64,000 bases of DNA from Plumapathes pennacea (taxonomy: Eukaryota; Cnidaria; Anthozoa; Antipatharia; Myriopathidae). Location: NCBI GenBank assembly GCA_964036295.1, contig OZ038473.1, forward strand, positions 2,511,501 through 2,575,500, given 5' to 3'. The position numbers and the translations under genes are program-made. Shown in pieces: positions 24,989 through 37,428 of this stretch (position 1 is its first letter; the number at the start of each line of letters is the position of its first letter). The notes under the pieces are model-generated. The model did not search any database. It saw only the letters and a list, made by a program, of their open reading frames with translations, and was not told the origin of the DNA.

Positions 24989-27900
24989 GTTCTACAGTTT
25001 GCAGAAGAAAATTCAAAACACGCGCTCTTTAGATATGAGCTACTGTAAACATGGAATTAGTTAGGCTCGTTCTTTTTTCTCATAAAGGCCACCTCCTTGC
25101 AAGAGGAATCTAAAATGGTGAATTAATATACCCAGGAGTTCAAACCCATAAACGGTTTGTCATTAACGAAATTTAAAATCTCGTTCACTGGTAGAATTGT
25201 TAATAATGAGTTAATAATGTAATACTAACTGAAATGTTCAACGTTCAGTACTGGGGCCCAACAAAGAGGTGGCCAATTTTGCAGACAGACGGCTTCACTT
25301 GAATGCAGCCAAGTAATGTACCTGCTTTTGTAGACTTGGACAAGGCCCAAGAGTATTAGAATACCGGATGGTGGACAAAAAGCGTCGTTGTCAAAGATAT
25401 TGCCTTGAAACTGACAAACTACAGCAAATACGAGCAGCTATTCTGGTTGCTGTCCTGAAAATACGTCTTAGCAGGTCTCTGATCAACACTCTTAATGAGA
25501 CAGTTGATTAACCATTGTTTTATATGCGCTTCTTTTCTATGGATGACATCTTAATAGTAGTATTTGAGCCAATGGCAGCTTTTCCTTGCAAAATAAATTA
25601 CAAACAAATACTTTGTGGTTGACGTCTAATTTGGTTCAACGGATGTGTGAAAAAGCCACGTTACACTTTTTGTCCTTGCTTCCTGCAAATTGAACGGGCG
25701 AGTTTCGTCACGAGAAAAGCTTATGATTTCCTGTACGATATTATGGAAAAATCTTGCTGTATATTTGCAGCTTGCAAAGCAGAGAAGCCAATATTGTCAT
25801 GAGAACAAGGAAGAAACAATCACCAAAAGAAAACACTTATAACTCGTCATAAACACGCGTAGGCCGAAGCCTGCCAAGAGTCATTCATAAGATTTAGGTC
25901 GCTCCATGGCAATATCATGAACTCTGGGGCAAGTCCTAAAGTCGTCACTTAAAGTGTAGGTTGTTAACAGAAACCTAAAATGTACCACTGTTAGTTGGCT
26001 AAATGGTGTATAGTATAAAACTGCGAGCGAAAAAGCCTTATCGGGAAGCCGTTGAAAACCGCGGTGAAAACCGTTTTCTGCCTGTGTACGAATTTGGCAC
26101 TGAAAAGTAAATAAACGCTCGAGAAGATATATCAGCAATTCTAAAGGTTGATTCAATGTTACGTATTTCATCTGAGATACTACCTCGGAAACCTCTCTCC
26201 TGCGACGTTTATCTAAAAGGTGTCTAAAAAGTACTCAAAGGAAAAAGATGGACTGTCAGGCAAGTAACAGACCCAACCTATCGTTCCGAACCACTATTTC
26301 GTTCACAGCTGGATGCGGGTTATCCTACTTGAATCTTGCTTGAAAAGATTTAAAGGTTACTGATCTTGCGTGTAAAATCCCTAACAGTCTGATTAACTGC
26401 ATGTACTCGCCTGTTGTTCCAACGAAACGGTCTTTAAGAGGCGATAGGACGTGTTATTGCGCAGGCCAGCATCAAATTCTCTTGATTCCTTTATGAAGTG
26501 GTCAAAATGGTCGGAAGTTCAAGAGCCTCCTTTTACGCTTGAAACAATGACATTAAAGGATCATTATGTCATTCGTGCGCACTGCCGTGGAACTGAGCAT
26601 GGCATTGGCCCCAATGGACCGAGAAATATCAGGCGGTAAAACGTAATCGATTTTGCTCTTAGTCCAAAATATATATTGACACACATTTCCCCCTAAAACA
26701 GAGAAAAGGATGCTGTGGTTTCCAAATCTCGAAGATAATTTAGCTTCCCAACAGTCACTCCAGCTGTTCACTGTACCGTTCAATGTTCACACGGGCATTA
26801 ATTATAACTATCATTAAAAATATATTCCTGACGTCAAGTAAAGAATCACGACATGGCACTTTGGGTTCCTTACCGCGGACACTCTACAACACCGCGTACA
26901 AATACTGACCGTCCCGCATGAAACGGTATGCGTTTGATAAAGACCCGGATCCAACTGGTGGCAAGCGGCTTTTCGTGTATGTAAGACTTCGCGGTTCAGA
27001 ACCGAGCAATTCAACCCGGCATCTTCGTCCAATATGGTGCCAAGTGACGCAAACTCTGTTTTAAAGTTAATGTACACCTTACAATCCCACACGGCCTTTG
27101 AAGATATTGCGCTAGCGGATAGCTGCAGGTGCCTCGATTAACCGGACAGTTAATTCTGTCCAGATCCGGCGTTGCTATGATAACATCGACTAATGAAAAC
27201 CTCAAAGCTGGGAGAAGGACTAGTTGAGCAAATATTTCACGAAAGTTTTATCAAGAATATCACCTACCAATCAAACACAGGTTGTGCAGGCCTGTACTAT
27301 GAAAAACGCGGTCCAACATCACTTGGTAGAGCGGATGTACTTCACTCCAGCCATTCAAGAAACCAAAAAGAAGCCAAAAACTCTTCATAGTTTTGATACT
27401 GAGGGCTGGTGTTAAAAAGTGTACCAAGGAAAAAAAGATGGTAAAGAAATGAGTGCTTCTGACGATTGAGATCAATTGCGCTTTTCGACAAATGGAACAT
27501 GAACATGGGATATACTCCAAACATTTATTGAATGTTTTCTGAAAGTGTCATTGTTGGGAGCTCCAGTTACGTACAACAAAACGGCTTAAGGACCGGAATG
27601 ACGACGGCAAAACCACGCGCAAGTTTACTGATTGTGTTGACTGCATGAATATCCCTCATCAAACCAAAAGCAACGACGTAGACTTAACGTTTGCTCTGAC
27701 TAAAAAAGTTCAAAATGTAAACCAACACATCACTAGTTTACGGCGTTCAGCTTACCTCAATCAACGTTAAGAGCAGTGATATACATTCTACGTAAGAGCG
27801 CCACACCGACTAGTTCTCAGAGTAACTACTATTTCGGTATATCTCGTATCATAGGGCGCAATGTTTAGAAGTGTTGCTTACCCCACGCCTCACGGTGCCA

Positions 27901-29491
27901 AAAACGCTCCAGATCAAACAGCTTTAAAACGTAGTTGTTATTCAATGCATTTCCTGATCTCCGTCCGGCGAGGGTTTAAAATTATACGAGCAGCGGAGAG
28001 GGGCGTTCTTCGGTTCAAGTACCCGTTATATTGAACCTTGAGGATCTTACTCCAAGTACGGTTTTGTGTGACTTACTAAGAGCGCCTTGAAATGCAGTCT
28101 GTGGTCCTGAGTCTTCAAGTCAGACCTAATAATCTTGGTCGGGCAAATCAATTTTTTTGTGACCTTAATTTATTCTCCGCACGTACCAAGTTTCGATAGT
28201 GCGCTGCACTAAAGCCGACCTGTGTCACGTGACTTGTCCATTCCTACGGCGTTTTCCCGCCCGGCACTGCTTCTCGCAAATTTAGTTGCAAAATTAATGT
28301 TTGATGGCAACGAATGGGGAGCCATACCATGTAGTTTATACTTTAGCTTGGTACATAGGCTTAACCTTTTCGTGCAAGTGCGACAAAGCTCGAGTTCCAC
28401 GAATCACGAATCTTCATTGTTCCTAGACGTGAGCTTGTAATGGGCGCGCATTTTTTGTCTGTTCCAATGGTCGTTTGTGTCATTGCTTAATTCTAGCCAC
28501 AGGTATTAACTGGAAATATTGCGTTTAAACAAATTTCGAGAAGACAGTAGCCGCCATCCGGGAACGCCACAGCGCCGAAATGTAGGCTAATCAAACTCAT
28601 ACACGACCCCACAAGCTGGTGCTTAAACTCTTATCGTGTTTAAATAATGATTATCGTATCGTATCGTATGCAAAAAAAAAAAAAAAAAATCATTTTCGTC
28701 AAACAAGCAAATTATATTAACCTCATCACAAGAAAAAGCATGTCAAAAGCAGTTCTATAGAAAAAGTTGTGGAGTTATAGATCAAATTCACAAGAAATGG
28801 TTGGACAAACACAAGTGTGCAATAAAACATGGTTTCTTTTATGTTTTTCAAACGTCGTGTATTGTGCGTGCTTTATTCATCGGCATACGTGCGTATCAAC
28901 ATAGCGCAGTTGTTCAAAGGTCGAGTACTAAGCTAATCCTGGATTAACCCGAGAGTCTTTCATCTGTTGGCGAATAAAATCCAAGTGTTTGGTCAAAAGC
29001 AACCGAAGAGTTCGTCACCTGGACTAAGATATGTCAGACAAAGAAATCTTGTTCGAGAGAACCAGATACCCCAATATAGAAACAAGCAATTCAGGGTTAA
29101 GTAATGAGCGTGGTTCCAAAAGCATAAGTTTGAGAAGCCGGATATAACTCGGTACTTATACATATTAACTTCCACGACCAAAAATATACCACTTGAAAGA
29201 TGGCACGCAGGAAAACTTCCAAAACCCTAATGCCCTCCAAAAGCACAGTTTTATGATTAACGGCTTAATCATAAAAGGAAGAAGTAAATTCGATTGCTTT
29301 GTGTGTTCGCGTGATTTAGAAAACAAATCTATTCCTAGTCCCCAGATATTGTGTCAAAGGTTTGAAACCAAATCCGACGCATAACCTATTTATGTGGTTG
29401 ATTTAAAAAGGTAAAACAAATTGTCAGATGAAGAGATTAAACGGAAAACGCGGTCAAATTATAGGTCGTACAAGATGGCAATATATGGTTC
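24989..29491. other. Long gene-poor stretch, no gene seen
   Basis: About 4.5 kb with no recognisable exon, RNA gene or bounded element. It includes an (ATCGT)n/poly-A stretch at about 28652-28688 and a fragment resembling the end of the family B MITE near 28926-28950 (CTAATCCTGGATTAA). Short open frames here show no protein-like composition. Confidence 0.4.
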
Positions 29492-29703
29492 TGTGACAAT
29501 ACTGTTGGCCTCTGAGGTTCAAACACTTGTGCCTTATCGCAGCCGTTGTCAGGTACTTTACAACTAACGCCCTTTTCTTAGCTTGTGGTCAACGCTACCA
29601 CACCGCAAGGCCGGTGACAATACTGTTGACCTTTGACTGACGTTCATCGTAGTCGTTGTCAGGTACTTTACAACTAACGCACTTTTCTTAGCTTGTGGTC
29701 AAT
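29492..29703. repeat. Tandem duplication, two units of about 90-120 bp
   Basis: TGACAATACTGTTG ... GTTGTCAGGTACTTTACAAC ... CTTAGCTTGTGGTCAA occurs twice in a row, with the second unit shorter by a deletion. Non-coding. Confidence 0.8.
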
Positions 29704-29792
29704 AAACACCACATACTAATCGCTCTGTTGAGAAGACTTTAATCACGCAATCACCTAAAAAAGAGTGGTTACACCGTTGACGGATTAAGAGT

Positions 29793-29993
29793 TTAACCCT
29801 TTCACTCCCAAGCTTAAAATGCCGATTCTCTCAACCCTTTAAGAGTAAAATGTAAAGTGAGAATTGATAGTTTAATCAGCTTTCATCTTAGCAAGGTATC
29901 AAAAGCCAAGTTCTCCCTACTATATGATATGTTTCTGGTGAGCAACTGAAGGAGAAAATTTAAGTGGATTACTATTGGGAGTAGAAGGGTTAA
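29793..29993. mobile_element. piggyBac-like MITE, family A copy 3
   Basis: TTAA on both sides, ends CCCTTTCACTCCCAAG and TTGGGAGTAGAAGGG. Orientation opposite to copies 2 and 5. About 200 bp. Confidence 0.85.
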
Positions 29994-30146
29994 ATATTAA
30001 AGAGGCCGCTGAGATTTTACAGCCAATGCGTCACGGTAGAACCTGCTATTCGTTTCAGTCTGTCGACGCAGACCAAAATGAGTTTTCACTATTTCATTGT
30101 TGTAGCAGCTTTTCTGTGGGTGCAGACAATACAACGTCAAATGGCT

Positions 30147-31295
30147 TCAGAGGTTGATAATGCCAAAAAGAGTTGGAACCAAACGCAGATTGTTCAGTTG
30201 TAAGGTGAGCGAGGCACCGTAAGCTTTTGATGAGCCAAGGTCACTCTCCGCTTTCTGAAGCAGAACCTACACAAACAAAGATAGGACAAGTCACTTAAAA
30301 TAAACCGAATCGAGCTCTTATCATTGAACACTTTAAGTTGTGGACGAAAAAAAAATCTAGAAGTCTGACGTCACGCCCTGTAAAACCGGTTTGTGATTTG
30401 ATTCACGTGATATGCTTTAGCCAATCATGAACGACAGTTACAGGTCTAAGGGCAGAGAACCAATCGTCGACAACGTACACTTTTTACCCGATCCTCAACT
30501 ATCGTAGCTGACTATGCTGACCTCATTTTGTGAGACGTCTGACAATGTATGAGGAAATTGTATAAAGATTTCTGTGACGATACCTTTGCGTTTTCGAACT
30601 CCTTGCTAAGTGAAAGGTGTTCCTCTTGCGACGAAACCAGAGATTTACGTAGTTCTCTCAGCTCGAGTTCTCTGTCTGCAAATAAGAGATAAAACAGATT
30701 CATTCGACACTTTCCGTGCTGGAGGCTGGTCACCTCACATAAAGCTAGTGCCAAAAATATATATTCGCTTCAACCAATCAAAAAAGGGTACCAAACGAGA
30801 AACCAACAAAATGACAAAAATCGCTTTGGGATTACAAAAAAAGGTGAGACCGCAATTCTTTACAACTACATCACTTACTCAAGTTCTGTTCCAGAAATCT
30901 CTCCGTAAACTGTGACACAGACAGAGGTTGGGCGTGAGATACGAGAAGTGATAGCGCATTTTCAGCGCCAGTTGGCAGCTTGGCGGGTTGCACGCTCAGG
31001 GGCATGTTGGAAGAGAGTGCAAGCTGTTCTGCTTCCCGCTCAAAGTCCTCAGTTAACATCTGTAGGTGTTGTCGTCCATACATGTGCTCTCGCCTGTTAT
31101 GCTGTGAGCTGAAATACTGGTCACATGTGCGGCAGTAAAGTTCGTTAGGGTCGTCCTCCTGGGGAGGGAACACGAGAGAGTGGGCTATAAAAGAGAGAGC
31201 CAAACGAAGACAGCGAGAAGAAAAATAGAAGTAGAACAAGAACAAGAACTAGAGCAAGAACGAGAAGGACGAGAAGTAGTAGTAGTAGTAGTAGT

Positions 31296-31326
<31 letters not shown>

Positions 31327-34300
31327 ATAACAACAACAACAAATAACAACAACAAGCAGAGCAAGAACAACAAGGATAAGAAAAATGAAGAACAAACTAT
31401 TTCAACTGGCAGTTCTACCAACTTTTCATTTCGAGAAAGGGATTGAGAAAGGGAAAGAAGAAAACCAAGATGAAAAAACAAAAACAAAAAGAGAAAGCCT
31501 GATGAGGATAGGTTGAGAGAAGAAGCAGACATTCCTTGCATACCTGCACCTCAACTGCATCCTGACAAAGCACAAAGTTTGAGTCTTCTTCTGGATTAGC
31601 TGGATCATACAACAACAACAACAACAGTAACAATAACAGTCCAAGGTCATCGATGCTTTGCTCATGACTGTATCATGTGATCTTCTTATGACAGGCATAC
31701 AACACAAATCCTATGTTGCAAATTTGATTTACAAATCATATGATAGGTTTCGTGTTACAACGTTGCATCAATATTGACATAGGCAAGGTTTGTGGTACAA
31801 GGTAAAATGTCAGAGAACTTGTTTGACCAATGAAAAAGCATACCAAATGCAACAGCAAAGAAACATCACAAAGTCACTTTCAACAAACCATCAAAAACCA
31901 GTCTAACTTAGTGTCTTTAGACAACATCATATAAAAATAACAAAATACATACACCCTGTACCTAGGTAGCTCTTGACTCTCTTGGCGTGCTGTCTCTTGA
32001 TGTAAGCCTGATACTGTTCTGACTGTTGGTATGCCTTTAGTTCTTCCACATACCGCTTCTTGTCCTCTTCAGCTTGGTCCAAGTATTTCTTAGAGATAAA
32101 TAACTCAGTATTACTGTAATCATTCATAAAGGGTGACACCTCACAGCGCTCGACATTAACGGTTGCCCGCTTGCCCGGGGCAACCAAAACTTTTGGTCGG
32201 GCAGGTAAATTCTGGGCCGGGCAACTAGAAATTATGAAACTTTCTATTGCTTGAAGTCAATCTACAGTCTGAAGGGCAACCAACCTAAAACCTTAATGTC
32301 GAGCACTGCCTCACATGGGACTCAGTCCCATTCATGTCATACCGTATTTGGCCAAGTCCAAATAGAATAAAGTGTCCAATTAGAGTAAAGTGCTACCTAC
32401 AGTGTACTCATTTTGATAGCTCTTTAGTTGATACAACAGACTGGTAATTTTTTAATAAATACTACAGTGATCACTCTACCAAGATGGACGCCCTCTGTAC
32501 CTGGTCTTGAGTGTCTGTCTCATAGATGTGTCTGGCTTATAGAGAGTTTAGATACAGACAAATAAGTGAAATTCTATGTGTGTTTGACTTATCCACAATT
32601 AACTAAGTTGCAGCAAACTACTAGTCTACCTGTTTTTCATCTGCTCCCAAGTTGCTCCACTCAACTCCAAGCAGTTTGGTGATTTCATGGAAAAGGAGGT
32701 GAGGGTGATCTTGTTTGACTTCTGAACGCCGCTTGGTGAGAAACCTCACGTAGCTACATGCATAGTAAAATGATATGTACGAGACTCAAGGTGATAAATA
32801 TTATTAACTGCTAGCGACATATTTAGCTTTTGACTGGCATGAGCAAAGCAGTTTGAGCAGCTCGTGTTACGGTCACCATGTACTGAAACATTGCAGTATG
32901 ATCTCTGACCTGTGAGTCTCAAATTGGCACTCTCAGAACTTGAAGCTAATATCCTGGCCTGAACTTACCCGGTTACTGGGGCACGTGGTTTGTTTATGTC
33001 CACAAACTCCTTCTTCCTCTTCTTACCTTTTGGCCAACCTCCTTTACGCTTCTGCAGATTTGCCAATCAAATATAAATGTCAGGGAGAATGCATGTAAAA
33101 CACACTGCATGTTGTAATTTGACAAAAATGCAAGTAGTAGACAAAACTATATTATTGTTATAAGTAATAAATTATTAATATCACTAAAGGGAATTTTGCT
33201 TTTTCAAAAGTGCTTACTAGAGAGGAATTAGAAAGAGTTCAGTACGGAGAAACAAGCAAAAATCGGCAAGGACCAAATCTGCATGCTGTCCACTTTAGAG
33301 AGGTGTCTCCTCAGAGAGAGTTGACTGTATACTCAACGTTGGTTGGTAAGAGTATCTAATGATATAAAAGTCCATTTGGTTCATATGAATCCTTGGTATT
33401 TATAAGCATAAATAGGGCTTGCACTTGAGACAAGGGTGGCAGGAGGGGGGGGGGGGGGAGGAGGGGGGAGGAGGGGGGAGGGGGAGAGGGTGCCACTAAT
33501 TATAGCAATAATACACCCTTCTCCTCTGGATCTGAGATGTGGAGACCAAGAACTCACTTTGGGTTCTTCAGACTGTGTGCCATCTGCACCGCTTGTGCTC
33601 AAGATGATGTGTTGTACAGTTGTCAGTTGTGAGGCCTGGTCATTTTCATGGGAATCACTTGCAATAGCTGACTGTTCGGCAATCATCTGTGGTACAGCCA
33701 CCTCTGATCCATTGTCAGATGGAGCAACCTGTTCCTGTGTAACCTGCAGCTCAGGGGATGGCTGCACTTGGAAGATGGACGGATCTGGGACATTCAGGAC
33801 GGTCACGTGGGTGTTGAGGAGGTTGTCTGTTTTTAAGCAACATTGATGAAGGCAGAATGAACCACAAAGAAAATTATAAATACAATATTATTTCTGATGA
33901 GAAATTGAAGGAGAAAATCTAAGTCGATCACCTTGACAAGAGGATGTTGCACTGGCACTGGTTCCAAATGCTGAAATTCCTTCTATAGACATCTGTGAAT
34001 TCCTGGAGTAAAAAAAAAACAAAACAAAAAAACAAGCAACAACAACAACAACAACAAAAATGGAGAAAAAATTAACAGGGTTCATTAAAAGATGGGTGGA
34101 TTTTTGGAATGGTTTATACTTGTATATAACCAAACTTGTATTTCTCCTTTATTTGCAAATTATGGAATTATTGGTCTCATTTTTGCAAAGTATCAATAAA
34201 AAATTATTAAGCGAGAAACTGAAAGAGAAAATCGACATGATCATGGTAACCGATAGCAATCACGACAAATTAACACACGATCTAATTAAATTTACCACTT

Positions 34301-34534
34301 CCAAGTTAATAACTATAAACGATGCAAAAAAGGGAAGAGACAACGTGTGTGATATTTGACGTGTATTGAATTTAGATACCTGGACAAATCTGCAACTACA
34401 TCCTGTGTCACGGCGACTTCATTGAAACAAGTGATTGTAGTAGGTGTTTCCTCGTAGCTTGCTTTCACTTGATCTGTCTCCTGAGTTGGATTAAACTCAC
34501 CCAAACTGAACGTTGACTCTATGGTCCCATCCAT
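30147..34534 (-). CDS. HMG20: HMG20A/B-like chromatin protein with an additional zinc finger, ten exons, 458 residues
   Basis: HMG20 proteins act with LSD1-CoREST complexes (HMG20B is the BRAF35 subunit). Minus-strand exons: 34534-34380, 34002-33932, 33826-33558, 33051-32969, 32753-32630, 32088-31962, 31599-31544, 31158-30879, 30675-30584, 30266-30147; all phases agree. The N-terminal ~165 residues are acidic/Gln-rich. The HMG box spans about 175-265, with PKGKKRKK before it, then TGYVRF, EITKLLGVEWS and EKQKYLDQA as in human HMG20A. Next comes a C2H2 (U1-type) finger, C-x2-C-x12-H-x5-H, at about 303-324, not recalled in human HMG20. Then FTERFLEQ and a coiled coil with RELRKS, matching human FTEEFL and RQLRKS. 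The C-terminus is shorter than human, so a further exon is possible. It starts 437 bases from the divergent zinc-finger gene. Confidence 0.88.
31275..31360. repeat. GTA/CAA triplet microsatellites in an HMG20-like intron
   Basis: (GTA)n then (CAA)n runs inside the intron between the zinc-finger exon and the exon at 31544-31599. A further CAA run at about 31609-31630 lies directly upstream (in transcript sense, TTG) of the acceptor of that exon. Confidence 0.8.
33448..33486. repeat. G-rich tract with GGAGGAGG interruptions
   Basis: Low-complexity G run in the HMG20-like intron next to the 33558 donor; reads as C-rich in the transcript. Confidence 0.85.
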
Positions 34535-34971
34535 TTTGTTTCAGTTCTGAGCCCACTATGCGCTTGTCGAGCGGTTAACGAACGAGGGATAAGTACTTCA
34601 TGTATCGTGAATAATATGCAATAACAGTTAGACATGTGACAAATACATACAGCGGGACATTATATGGGTGTTACACATTGTAGAGTCATAATGTTGTACG
34701 GTATATGAAGTACCTGCCAATGCAGTGGTGATTTTGGCGCGAGAAGGCGACTTTGTAAATGTACGTTTGTCTTTTCTCGATACAGTGTGTTTTTGGTTTC
34801 AGTTGCACAACGCCAGTGTCCCAATAGTATCTTTCGCAGCCGCGTGTCCTAACGGATGCTCAACGGATAGAATTCTACCAGGGGGATAAAATTCGCGTGG
34901 GCATAAAACCCGCTGTGATACCGTGACCCCAAACTTTTCAAATTACAGGGCTACTTGAATAGCAGAGAAAC
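34535..34971. promoter_or_regulatory. Bidirectional promoter region of HMG20-like and zinc-finger genes
   Basis: The only space between two head-to-head genes. No TATA box was assigned. Specific factor sites are not claimed. Confidence 0.45.
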
Positions 34972-36492
34972 ATGCAATCAGATGAAGAGTTGCACAGCCA
35001 GCTTTCACAGAAGAGTAGCCTAGCCCAACACCAACCTGTACACACAGGAGAAAAGCCTCACAAGTGTGACCAATGTGGTAAAACTTTTGCATGCAAGTAT
35101 CACCTGAGCCAGCACCAACCTGTACACACAGAAGAAAAGCCTCACAAGTGTGACCAATGTGGTAAAACTTTTGCATGCAAGTATCACCTGAGCCAGCACC
35201 AACCTGTACACACAGGAGAAAAGCCTCACAAGTGTGACAAATGTGGTGAAACTTTTCAATACAAGAGTCACTTAGCCATGCATCAACTTATACACACAGG
35301 AGAAAAGCCTCACAAGTGTGACAAATGTGGTGAAACTTTTCAATACAAGAGTCACTTAGCCAGGCATCAACTTATACACACAGGAGAAAAGCCTCACAAG
35401 TGTGACAAATGTGGTAAAGTTTTTCTACGCAAGGATCACCTGAGCCAGCACCAACTTAAGTGTACAGGAGAAAAAACCCACAAGTGTGACAAATGTGGTA
35501 AAACTTTTGAACATAAGGGTGTCTTGACCCAGCACCAACTTGTACACACAGGAGAAAAGCCTCACAAGTGTGACAAATGTGGTAAAACTTTTGCAGCTAA
35601 GGGTAACTTGAACCGGCACCTACTTGTACACACAGAAGTAAAGCCTCACAAGTGTGAAAAATGTGGTAGAGCTTTTCGATACAAGCAACACTTAACCGGG
35701 CACAAACTTTTACATGCAGGAGAAAAACCTCACAAGTGTGACAAATGTAGTGAAGCCTTTGCAGATAAGAGAGCCTTCACCTGGCACCAACTTTCACACA
35801 CAGGAGAAAAGCCTCACGAATGTGACAGATGTGGTAAGAGGTTTCCAGGAAAGGTTAACCTGACCAGGCACTACATTCAGTGCACAGGAAAAATAGCTTA
35901 CATGTGTGACAAATGTGGTAAAATTTTTCAACACAAATATCTCTTGGGCAGGCACCAATTTATGCACACGGGAGAAAAGCCTCACCAGTGTGACAAATGT
36001 CCTAAAACTTTTACACGTAAGAGTAACTTGAACCGGCACCAAGTTTTACACACAGGCAAAAAGCCTCACAAATGTGACAGATGTGGTAAAACGTTTTCAC
36101 GCAAGGATTACTGGAACCTGCATCAACTTATTAGGTGCACAGGAAGAAAAACCCACAAGTTTGACAAATGTGGTAAAACTTTTGAACATAAGAGTGTCTT
36201 GACCCAGCACCAACTTGTACACACAGGAGAAAATACTTGCAAAAGCCATCTGACAGAGCACCAACTTCAACACTGTGAAGAAAAGTGCTACACATGTGAA
36301 ATTTGCTGTGAAACGTTCACTGTTAAAGAAAAACTGACACAGCACTTTTTCAAACACAAAGGTGAAAACCCTTACAGATTTTATAAAAATGCCTATGAGT
36401 GTTATAAGTGTTGTGAATATTTTGCTCTAAAGGAAGACATGAGAGAGCACGTTCAAAATCATGAGTTGAGGGAAAGGCAAATGAAGACATAG
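34972..36492 (+). CDS. Intronless poly-C2H2 zinc-finger protein, 506 residues
   Basis: Nuclear DNA-binding protein made almost only of fingers. An in-frame stop at 34960 precedes the ATG, so the start is firm for this exon. After a partial first finger come about 16 units with HTGEKPHKCDKCGKTF-type linkers, then two divergent fingers at the C-terminus. Fingers 2-3 and 4-5 are near-identical at the DNA level. Three units have Cys in place of the last His (C2HC; at LKCTGE, IQCTGK and IRCTGR). One has lost its first Cys (HKFDKCG), and one is cut to its helix half (CKSHLTEHQLQH). No KRAB, BTB or SCAN domain is seen. The family is a rapidly changing one, and an orthologue cannot be named. Confidence 0.9.
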   Translation: MQSDEELHSQLSQKSSLAQHQPVHTGEKPHKCDQCGKTFACKYHLSQHQPVHTEEKPHKCDQCGKTFACKYHLSQHQPVHTGEKPHKCDKCGETFQYKSHLAMHQLIHTGEKPHKCDKCGETFQYKSHLARHQLIHTGEKPHKCDKCGKVFLRKDHLSQHQLKCTGEKTHKCDKCGKTFEHKGVLTQHQLVHTGEKPHKCDKCGKTFAAKGNLNRHLLVHTEVKPHKCEKCGRAFRYKQHLTGHKLLHAGEKPHKCDKCSEAFADKRAFTWHQLSHTGEKPHECDRCGKRFPGKVNLTRHYIQCTGKIAYMCDKCGKIFQHKYLLGRHQFMHTGEKPHQCDKCPKTFTRKSNLNRHQVLHTGKKPHKCDRCGKTFSRKDYWNLHQLIRCTGRKTHKFDKCGKTFEHKSVLTQHQLVHTGENTCKSHLTEHQLQHCEEKCYTCEICCETFTVKEKLTQHFFKHKGENPYRFYKNAYECYKCCEYFALKEDMREHVQNHELRERQMKT

Positions 36493-36961
36493 ATGATAAC
36501 TCTTTTTTATTGGTCCATATTTACTTTAGCACACTAAGATCCAATTTGTATGAATAACAGGCAATGCATTGAGTTACTTGTTAGAAAATTGTTGTGCTGT
36601 TCAAATATTGCCCCTGTTGAGCAGAAACAATGAAGTGTTGAGAGCTTGGTTTAGTTTCATATATTGTGTTGTGTTGGTCTGAAACCCTCTCACATGGCTC
36701 ACAACTTTTGCCATTTTCCCGGGTAAACTTCGTTATGCTTTTGATTTTTGTACATGTATATAGTTGTTACTACCAAAGTTGATGTCATATTACAATAGAC
36801 CAGAAATTTTGCAACTTCTGCACAAAACAAAAACAAAAAAAAAAACACCAAAAAAAAAAAAAACTGCACTTCACATGACAATATTTTCTTGAATAACTCA
36901 CTTTATGTGTTGTTGACATTTCCAGTTAAATGCTTGTTTGGGTGCTATTGCTTAGTGCTGG

Positions 36962-36967
36962 AATAAA
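36962..36967 (+). terminator. Candidate polyadenylation signal of the zinc-finger gene
   Basis: AATAAA about 470 bases past the stop codon at 36492, the first clear match downstream. Confidence 0.45.
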
Positions 36968-37376
36968 TGCAGGGCTTTCTTTAAAAATAGTTTCCATTCC
37001 TTTTTTGCAAAGGTCTGCACATTTCGTCACGTGATGAAACAGTATTGTCGCCAGGAAACGTTGCCAGGCCTCCAGCTGCAACATTCAAGCGCAAGAGATC
37101 CTGGGGACGAGGTACGTTTTAACCATGTCGTGACGTCATCCAAATGGCCGATCCAAAAATGGTTCAAATTTCGTCCCGCAAACATTTTTATTTTGCGGGG
37201 TTTTTTGTTGTGCGACACGGGTACTGGTTTACTCTAAATTGACTGAATCTGATCTTGACTTGCATTGACTGTCCATTTTACGAAGCGTAGACAAATTTAT
37301 GCGAATTGTGCACTGAATTGCCACGCCGCGCGTCTCAAGAACCGGAAACGATAAACCAACGCGAAGACGAATCTAT

Positions 37377-37428
37377 TAAATAAATAAATAAATAAATAAA
37401 TGAATAAATAAATAAATAAATAAATAAA
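37377..37428. repeat. (ATAA)n microsatellite
   Basis: About twelve tandem tetranucleotide units with one interruption (AATG). Confidence 0.9.

Noticed and set aside
24989-29491. Short open frames of 60-100 codons on both strands
   Set aside because: Composition and lack of splice support suggest chance frames in AT-rich DNA.
31145-31541. Leu/Val- or Cys/Thr-rich open frames in the HMG20-like gene intron
   Set aside because: Products of GTA and CAA triplet microsatellites.
35020-36357. Minus-strand open frames with repeated VRLFSCVYRLV words
   Set aside because: Antisense shadow of the zinc-finger linker repeat on the plus strand.
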